From Erysipelotrichaceae bacterium (GTDB taxonomy: Bacteria > Bacillota_I > Bacilli_A > Erysipelotrichales > Erysipelotrichaceae), in NCBI GenBank assembly GCA_017418585.1, contig JAFONG010000051.1, positions 1 to 10,204 on the forward strand: a stretch of DNA of 10,204 bases, read 5' to 3'. The position numbers were made by a program, and so were the translations under genes. Under the pieces are notes generated by a model, which worked only from the letters and a program-made list of their open reading frames with translations, searched no databases and was not told where the DNA came from. Below are positions 5,898 through 10,204 of this stretch, one piece after another (within the stretch, counting starts at the first letter, position 1; each line of letters starts with the position of its first letter).

Positions 5898-6406
5898 AAA
5901 CGAAACAACTGGTATTGGCTGCATTGTTTATTGCGATCGGTGTTGTTCTGCCGCAGGCGTTCCACACCATTCCGAATGCCGGCAGCATCTTTCTGCCGAT
6001 GCATATTCCTGTACTGATCGCGGGTTTTGCCCTGGGTCCTGTCTTTGGAGCGATCTGCGGTGTGATTACGCCGATTCTTTCCCACCTGATCTTCTCGATG
6101 CCTCCTGCTCCAATGCTGGCGCAAATGGTCTGCGAACTGGCTGTATACGGTTTTCTGACCGGTCTGCTGAGCAGAGTGTTTGATGTCGGAAGCAATCTTG
6201 GAAAGATCTATGTCGTGCTGATTTTAAGCATGATCGGAGGAAGAGTGATCTACGGTCTTCTGAATTACTTCATTTTCAAGGCCGGTGCCTATACGCTGCA
6301 GATGTGGCTGTCTGCCGCTTTCATCAAGGCGTTGCCTGGCATTGCGATTCAGCTTGTTCTGATCCCTATCCTGGTCAGCCGTCTGAAGAAGGCAAACCTG
6401 ATCTAA
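5894..6406 (+). CDS. ECF transporter S component (substrate-specific vitamin-type subunit)
   Basis: 170 residues, almost entirely hydrophobic, about six helices, the size and layout of ECF S components (pfam ECF_trnsprt type). Helix 1 begins MKTKQLVLAALFIAIG and carries the A-x-x-x-A (A10...A14) used in this family to dock on the EcfT subunit. The NAGSIFLPMHIPVLIAGF segment (28-45), GAICGVITPILS (52-63) and the SMPPAP loop (68-73) are typical of an uncharacterised S-component subfamily. It binds a micronutrient outside and needs the shared EcfA-A'-T module, which is not in this window. The vitamin cannot be named from sequence. GGAGG (5882-5886) lies 7 nt before the ATG. The gene is monocistronic between its own extended -10 promoter and a strong terminator, and sits behind a structured leader, which suggests regulation by its ligand. 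Confidence 0.85.
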   Translation: MKTKQLVLAALFIAIGVVLPQAFHTIPNAGSIFLPMHIPVLIAGFALGPVFGAICGVITPILSHLIFSMPPAPMLAQMVCELAVYGFLTGLLSRVFDVGSNLGKIYVVLILSMIGGRVIYGLLNYFIFKAGAYTLQMWLSAAFIKALPGIAIQLVLIPILVSRLKKANLI

Positions 6407-6414
6407 GTCCTATC

Positions 6415-6443
6415 AAAAAAGCAGTAGAGATACTGCTTTTTTT
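6415..6443 (+). terminator. Rho-independent terminator after the ECF S-component gene
   Basis: A perfect 12-bp stem, AAAAAAGCAGTA (6415-6426) with TACTGCTTTTTT (6431-6442), loop GAGA, T-run of seven (6437-6443). It starts 9 nt after the stop codon. The A-run on the 5' side would also give some termination for antisense transcription. Confidence 0.95.
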
Positions 6444-6500
6444 GTGGGAAAAAGAAAAGGGGATCGTTCGTTTTTTCATTCCTCTTACAGGTTAAAAGTA

Positions 6501-6509
6501 TGCTATAGT
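6501..6509 (+). promoter_or_regulatory. Extended -10 promoter of the phosphotransferase-hydrogenase-alkyltransferase operon
   Basis: TGCTATAGT fits an extended -10 (TGn then TATAGT, 5 of 6 to TATAAT). No convincing -35 lies at 16-18 nt spacing (CCTCTT region). The expected start is near 6516, leaving a leader of only about a dozen bases before ATG 6529. The AAAGGGA ribosome site (6517-6523) lies 5 nt from the start. The promoter sits between the upstream terminator and the gene, which supports an independent operon. Confidence 0.6.
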
Positions 6510-6528
6510 TAGGCTGAAAGGGAAGAAG

Positions 6529-7293
6529 ATGGAAAAGATCATTACAGAGAGAAAAGACAAGAGGATTTATGTGGATGGCGACAAGTGCTACAAGGTGTTC
6601 CGTGCCGGATACAACAAGGCCGACATCCTGAATGAAGCGCTCAATCACGCAAGAGTCGAAGAAACGGGGCTCCATATCCCGCCTATGCAGGAGGTCAAGA
6701 TGATCGGCGACCAGTGGGCCATCGTTACTACCTATATCGAAGGGAATACCCTGGATGAACTGCTGGAGAAAAATCCGGACAGGGAAGACGAGTATCTCGA
6801 AAAGTTCGTCGACATTCAGATCGACATGCAGGGAAGAAGATGTCCTCTGCTGAACAAGCACAGAGACAAGATGAACCGCAAGATCTCCCAGACCGATCTT
6901 TCCGCAACTTTGCGTTATGATCTGCACAATCGCATCGAAGCCATGCCGCGGTACAACAATCTCTGTCATGGAGACTATAATCCGTCCAACGTCATTATCG
7001 ATGAAAAAGGCGACGCGTATATCATCGACTGGTCCCATGCGACTCAGGGGAACGTTGAGGCGGACAGCGCCAGGACCTTTCTGCTTTTTCTTCTGGAAAA
7101 CAAGAAAGAAAGAGCCAGAAAATACCTGGACCTGTTCTGTGAGAAATCGGGATGTTCCCGCAAGAGCATCCTGGAATGGCTGCCTATCCTGGCGGCTTCG
7201 CAGTCGGTAAAGGGACGCAAGAACGAGAGCGCCTTTCTGCATCGTCTGATTTTTATGGATGAGGAAGAACTGGAGAACTTATATGAACAGTAA
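6529..7293 (+). CDS. Phosphotransferase of the APH/choline-kinase-like fold
   Basis: A 254-residue soluble kinase-like protein. The N-lobe has the nucleotide lysine in YKVF (K22) and a following helix with E36. The hinge-like WAIVTTYIEGNTLDELL (63-79) precedes the C-lobe. The catalytic loop is CHGDYNPSN (146-154) with D149 as catalytic base and N154 for metal binding, and IIDWSH (165-170) supplies the metal-binding D167 in place of DFG. The conserved-looking MNRKISQTDL (115-124) and ASQSVKGR (223-230) resemble a clostridial-type family usually labelled only phosphotransferase. The substrate is unknown; a small alcohol or amino-sugar is possible, and antibiotic resistance should not be assumed. 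It is the first gene of an operon and overlaps the [FeFe] hydrogenase start by 11 nt, so the two are translationally coupled. Whether it acts on a hydrogenase-related molecule is unproven. Confidence 0.85.
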   Translation: MEKIITERKDKRIYVDGDKCYKVFRAGYNKADILNEALNHARVEETGLHIPPMQEVKMIGDQWAIVTTYIEGNTLDELLEKNPDREDEYLEKFVDIQIDMQGRRCPLLNKHRDKMNRKISQTDLSATLRYDLHNRIEAMPRYNNLCHGDYNPSNVIIDEKGDAYIIDWSHATQGNVEADSARTFLLFLLENKKERARKYLDLFCEKSGCSRKSILEWLPILAASQSVKGRKNESAFLHRLIFMDEEELENLYEQ

Positions 7294-8707
7294 ATTTGAA
7301 ACCAGAATACAGTATCTGAAATATCAGGTACTGAAAGAAGTGGCAAAAGAAGCCTGGCAGGAAGATCTGGTAGAGAATGTACTGGATATTCCGAGGAAGA
7401 TCATTCCGGGTAAGACTCCGACAATGCGCTGTTGCGTATACAAGGAAAGAGCGATTCTGCAGGAAAGAGTCAAGCTGGCGATGGGCGGAAACAGAGCGAA
7501 TCCGAACATCATTGAAGTCATAGACATCGCCTGTGAGGAATGTCCGATGGGCGGCTATGAAGTGACGAACTCCTGCAGAGGATGTCTGGCGCAGCGCTGC
7601 AAGGATGCCTGTGTCAAGGATGCGATCAGTTTCGATCAGAATCATCAGGCACACATCGACAAGACGAAATGCATCAACTGCGGTGCCTGTTCCAGAGCCT
7701 GTCAGTATACGGCGATTGTCAACCGGAAAAGACCGTGCGAGAACGCCTGTCCGGTCAAGGCCATTTCGGCAAACGAAGACCAGGCGGCAAGGATATCTCA
7801 TGACAAGTGCATCAACTGCGGTGCCTGCATTTCCCAGTGTCCGTTCGGAGCGATCATGGATAAGTCCTATATCCTGGATGCGATCGATTATATCCTGAAA
7901 AGCGAAAACAACCAGAACTATAAGGTCTATGCTCTGCTGGCTCCGGCAATCGCCGACAGTTTCAGGGAAGTCAGGCTTGGACAGATCGTAAGCGGACTGA
8001 AAGAGCTGGGCTTCTACGATGTGATAGAAGTAGCCAGAGGTGCGGATATGACGGCTTCCAGCGAAGCCAGAGAGCTGGACGAGAAGGGTTTCCTGCTTTC
8101 TTCCTGCTGCCCGGCTTTTGTGGACTACGTCAAGACGAACTTCCCGGATCAGGCGAAGGATCTCTCCGACTGTCTTTCTCCGATGGGAATGATAGCGAAG
8201 AAACTGAAGGAAGAGGATGAAGACTGCAGACTGGTTTTCATCGGTCCGTGTACAGCAAAGAAGGCCGAAGTCCAGAAGAAAGGAATCAAAGAACTTGTCG
8301 ATGTCGCCCTAACGTTCGAAGAACTTCAGGCATTGTTTGATTCCCGGGAAATCGATCCTTCTTTACTTGAAGATACGCCATTGAATCAGGCATCCTACTT
8401 CGGCAGAGTATTTGCCCGTTCGGGTGGTTTGACCGAGGCGATGAAGCAGGGACTTCAGGAGATCGGTTCTGCTTTGGAACTGAAGGCGGAAACCTGCAGC
8501 GGTATCGACATGTGCAAGGTTGCCTTGATCAAGAAGGGAAGAGGCATGCTGAACAGCAACTTCGTGGAAGGCATGGCATGCAATGGAGGATGCATAGGCG
8601 GTGCGGGAACGCTGCAGAAATTCGGTATCAAGAAGGAAAGAGTCGACGAGTATGCCAATACGAGTCCATATCAGACGATTGGCGAAAGTCTGAACCGGGA
8701 ACGATGA
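7283..8707 (+). CDS. Monomeric [FeFe] hydrogenase, group B type
   Basis: A 474-residue iron-sulfur protein for reversible proton/H2 chemistry with ferredoxin-like electron relay. An N-terminal helical part (1-80) is followed by a cysteine-rich region: C84, C87; C98/C101/C106/C110; C130/C133/C136/C140; C152/C156; C176/C179/C182/C186. That is sixteen cysteines, enough for up to four [4Fe-4S] clusters. The H-cluster domain (about 215-450) has L1 SSCCPAF (273-279, proton-shuttle C275 and ligand C276), L2 GPCTAKKAE (321-329, C323 ligand), and L3 EGMACNGGCIGG (429-440, ligands C433 and C437). L1 has Phe where group A usually has Trp, and L2 lacks the Met before PC, as expected for group B (TIGR04105-like). 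It needs HydE/F/G maturases, not seen here. Start ATG 7283 has GGAG at 7272-7275, 7 nt upstream. ATGA overlap with the next gene. Confidence 0.9.
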   Translation: MNSKFETRIQYLKYQVLKEVAKEAWQEDLVENVLDIPRKIIPGKTPTMRCCVYKERAILQERVKLAMGGNRANPNIIEVIDIACEECPMGGYEVTNSCRGCLAQRCKDACVKDAISFDQNHQAHIDKTKCINCGACSRACQYTAIVNRKRPCENACPVKAISANEDQAARISHDKCINCGACISQCPFGAIMDKSYILDAIDYILKSENNQNYKVYALLAPAIADSFREVRLGQIVSGLKELGFYDVIEVARGADMTASSEARELDEKGFLLSSCCPAFVDYVKTNFPDQAKDLSDCLSPMGMIAKKLKEEDEDCRLVFIGPCTAKKAEVQKKGIKELVDVALTFEELQALFDSREIDPSLLEDTPLNQASYFGRVFARSGGLTEAMKQGLQEIGSALELKAETCSGIDMCKVALIKKGRGMLNSNFVEGMACNGGCIGGAGTLQKFGIKKERVDEYANTSPYQTIGESLNRER

Positions 8708-9222
8708 ATTACCTCAGGAAATACTGTACGCCAAAAGGGTTTTCCGATCTGATCATGGTCAGTAACGGAACCTATCTGACCGGCCTGTGTTTTGAAGGAT
8801 CCAAGGATTCGGAAAACATCGGCGGAGAAGAAAAAGATCTGCCGATATTTGAAGATACCGCAAAATGGCTGGATCTGTATTTCCAAGGCAAGGAACCGGA
8901 TTTCCTGCCTGCATACAGGATCGATTATATTAGTACATTCAGGAAAGACGTCGGTGATCTGATGGAGAGGATTCCTTACGGGAAGACGTTAACATACGGC
9001 GAGCTGGCGCAGGTGATTGCCAGGAAAAGAGGCATCGAAAAGATGTCGGCACAGGCCGTAGGCAACGCGGTAGGAGCCAATCCTATCTGCATCATCATCC
9101 CGTGCCACAGAGTCATGGGAAAAGATGGAAATCTCACCGGATACGGAGGAGGACTTGAAAACAAGCTGGCTCTGCTGAAGCTGGAAGGAATCGATACAAC
9201 GAATTATCATTATCCAAAATAA
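8704..9222 (+). CDS. ogt: Methylated-DNA--protein-cysteine methyltransferase (O6-alkylguanine-DNA alkyltransferase)
   Basis: A 172-residue suicide DNA repair protein that moves the alkyl group from O6-alkylguanine to its own cysteine. The active site is IIPCHRVMG (131-139) with C134 as acceptor and H135/R136. The helix-turn-helix part YGELAQVIARK (98-108) and the AVGNAVGANP segment (118-127) precede it, and TGYGGGLENKLALLKLEG (145-162) follows; all are family hallmarks. The residue in the arginine-finger place is Gln (Q117, AQAVG instead of ARAVG), as I recall from many Bacillota relatives. The N-terminal domain (1-80) is short, typical of Ogt rather than Ada. The start ATG at 8704 overlaps the hydrogenase TGA (ATGA), so it is the third, coupled gene of the operon. 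A longer in-frame extension back to 8512 would run inside the hydrogenase gene and is rejected. Confidence 0.95.
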   Translation: MNYLRKYCTPKGFSDLIMVSNGTYLTGLCFEGSKDSENIGGEEKDLPIFEDTAKWLDLYFQGKEPDFLPAYRIDYISTFRKDVGDLMERIPYGKTLTYGELAQVIARKRGIEKMSAQAVGNAVGANPICIIIPCHRVMGKDGNLTGYGGGLENKLALLKLEGIDTTNYHYPK

Positions 9223-9244
9223 AAGGTCCCATTCAGGACCTTTT
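9221..9244. terminator. Bidirectional terminator between convergent operons
   Basis: A 9-bp stem AAAAGGTCC (9221-9229) / GGACCTTTT (9236-9244), loop CATTCA. On the + strand it ends in TTTTAA. On the - strand the 3' side reads TTTTATTTTGG. It starts inside the alkyltransferase stop codon (TAA 9220-9222) and lies 6 nt beyond the end of the nucleoside hydrolase gene, so it can serve both. Confidence 0.9.
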
Positions 9245-9249
9245 AATGT

Positions 9250-10164
9250 TTACTGATAACGGTCGATCATGTCTTTCATGATCCGGTAATAGGCATCCAG
9301 ATGAATTCCCACCGCAACACGGGAATTCTTTTCTTCCGCGTCATAGTCGGCTATCGTCTGCCCTCTATTGTAGACATCGCCGTCGACCACATAAGTATAG
9401 GCATCTTTCCAGATCATGACATCATCGGAAACAAGGGAAGAGATCGCGATCGCATCATGCATCGCTTCGCCGTTACGGAAGTCGATCAGCCTTCTGATCA
9501 CATCTTTGACGTCTTCTCTGACGTTTTCACTTGTGCCTTCAAAGATCGTCTGCTTCAGAGGCGCCGTTCTGGTAACGTTCAGACCGACCATGTCGATCGG
9601 GACACCTGTCGCAAATACGATCTTTCCGGCTTCCGCATCATGCCAGATGTTTGCTTCGCCATACTCGGTTACGTTTCCTCTGTCCAGGGAACCGCCCATC
9701 ACAACGATCTTTCTGATCATCTGGCTGAGATCGGGATATTTCTGGAAAGCCATGGCTAGATTGGTTTCCGGACCGACCGTAACCAGAACCAGTTCTCCCG
9801 GGAAGAGCCTTGCCTGTTCATAGATCTTGTCCCAGGCAGCCAGAGGATCGGGTTTCCTGTCGCTGTGCGGTATTTCCACATCACCCAGTCCGTTGGCACC
9901 GTGGAACTTGGCAACCGGCTCATCGAATTCATTTGTCAGATACCTGTCGGCTCCCCTGCCTACCGGAACATCCTCGCGGTGCAGCAGCTTCAGAATATCC
10001 AGAGCGTTTCTGGTAGTAACATCGGTTGAATTGTTTCCGCCGATCGTAGTGATCGCCCTTAGGTCGAACAGTTCCGGGAAAGCACAGCCGATGGCGATGC
10101 AGAAAAAGTCGTCTACACCTGGGTCGGTATCAATGATGATAGGGATTCTTTTGTCTTTGTTCAT
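9250..10164 (-). CDS. Nucleoside hydrolase (inosine/uridine-preferring type)
   Basis: A 304-residue cytoplasmic enzyme that cleaves the N-glycosidic bond of ribonucleosides to base and ribose. The calcium/catalytic motif DTDPGVDD lies at 12-19 (D14 as likely general base; D18, D19 metal). TTIGGNNSTDVTTRNAL (39-55) matches the family GN....TTxNA segment, FHGANGLG (87-94) carries the substrate histidine H88, ANIWHDAEAG (171-180) matches the (F)NIxxDPEAA segment, and MHDAIA (235-240) holds H236 and D237. Length is normal (about 300-320). Start ATG at 10162-10164 was chosen because GAGAGG (10170-10175) lies 5 nt upstream on the - strand; a longer start 12 codons earlier lacks a good site. Base specificity is not readable by eye. 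With the BMP/NupABC importer in the same window it fits nucleoside salvage. Its promoter is probably beyond or at the window edge. Confidence 0.94.
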   Translation of the reverse strand: MNKDKRIPIIIDTDPGVDDFFCIAIGCAFPELFDLRAITTIGGNNSTDVTTRNALDILKLLHREDVPVGRGADRYLTNEFDEPVAKFHGANGLGDVEIPHSDRKPDPLAAWDKIYEQARLFPGELVLVTVGPETNLAMAFQKYPDLSQMIRKIVVMGGSLDRGNVTEYGEANIWHDAEAGKIVFATGVPIDMVGLNVTRTAPLKQTIFEGTSENVREDVKDVIRRLIDFRNGEAMHDAIAISSLVSDDVMIWKDAYTYVVDGDVYNRGQTIADYDAEEKNSRVAVGIHLDAYYRIMKDMIDRYQ

Positions 10165-10204
10165 GGTTTCCTCTCTTTCGGATATGTTAATCGATTCCAA
10201 ACAG

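Noticed and set aside
6403..7242. A 279-codon - strand frame antisense to the phosphotransferase.
   Set aside because: It runs across a terminator and lacks a ribosome site, and the + strand carries the intact kinase motifs.
8512..8703. N-terminal extension of the alkyltransferase frame by 64 codons.
   Set aside because: It lies fully inside the hydrogenase H-cluster coding region. The ATG at 8704 gives a normal family length and a coupling overlap.
10181..10204. A catabolite-response-element-like stretch upstream of the nucleoside hydrolase (TTGGAATCGATTAACA on the - strand), with an 8-bp core palindrome AATCGATT.
   Set aside because: Spacing is off by one base against the cre consensus, and the flanks do not continue the palindrome. 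Too little upstream sequence is visible to judge.

Overview
The window looks like ordinary chromosome from a low-to-mid GC member of the Bacillota (Firmicutes), probably an anaerobic, gut-type fermenter. The pointers are strong AGGAGG-type ribosome binding sites, compact operons with 1-14 nt overlaps, rho-independent hairpins with T-runs, a BMP/NupABC-type nucleoside ABC transporter, an energy-coupling factor (ECF) vitamin transporter S component and an oxygen-sensitive [FeFe] hydrogenase. A relative of Erysipelotrichia is a guess from overall style; the sequence does not prove it. I see no mobile element, CRISPR array, tRNA or rRNA, and no prophage gene.

Region 1 (1-4705, + strand) is a nucleoside uptake operon. 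It holds the C-terminal part of a BMP-family substrate-binding lipoprotein, a strong intercistronic hairpin, a double-domain ABC ATPase, two paralogous permeases, a small four-helix membrane protein of unknown role, and a strong terminator. A nucleoside hydrolase at the far end (9250-10164, - strand) would split imported nucleosides into base and ribose, so the two ends of the window probably serve the same salvage pathway although they are separate transcription units.

Region 2 (4711-5754, + strand) is a two-gene unit: an XRE-type DNA-binding regulator and an overlapping membrane protein. A perfect 22-bp inverted repeat lies on its probable promoter, which suggests autoregulation.

Region 3 (5755-6443, + strand) is a stand-alone ECF S component with its own extended -10 promoter and a leader of about 120 nt. 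The leader can fold into mutually exclusive hairpins (attenuator- or riboswitch-like). It also contains a 38-codon open frame whose stop overlaps the S-component start as ATGA.

Region 4 (6501-9244, + strand) is a tightly overlapped three-gene operon: an APH/choline-kinase-fold phosphotransferase, a group B-type monomeric [FeFe] hydrogenase, and an O6-alkylguanine-DNA alkyltransferase. It ends in a bidirectional terminator shared with the convergent nucleoside hydrolase.

The observations most worth following are the leader RNA of the ECF gene, the kinase-hydrogenase-alkyltransferase coupling, the palindromic operator, and the unusually asymmetric ABC ATPase. None is a demonstrated new system.
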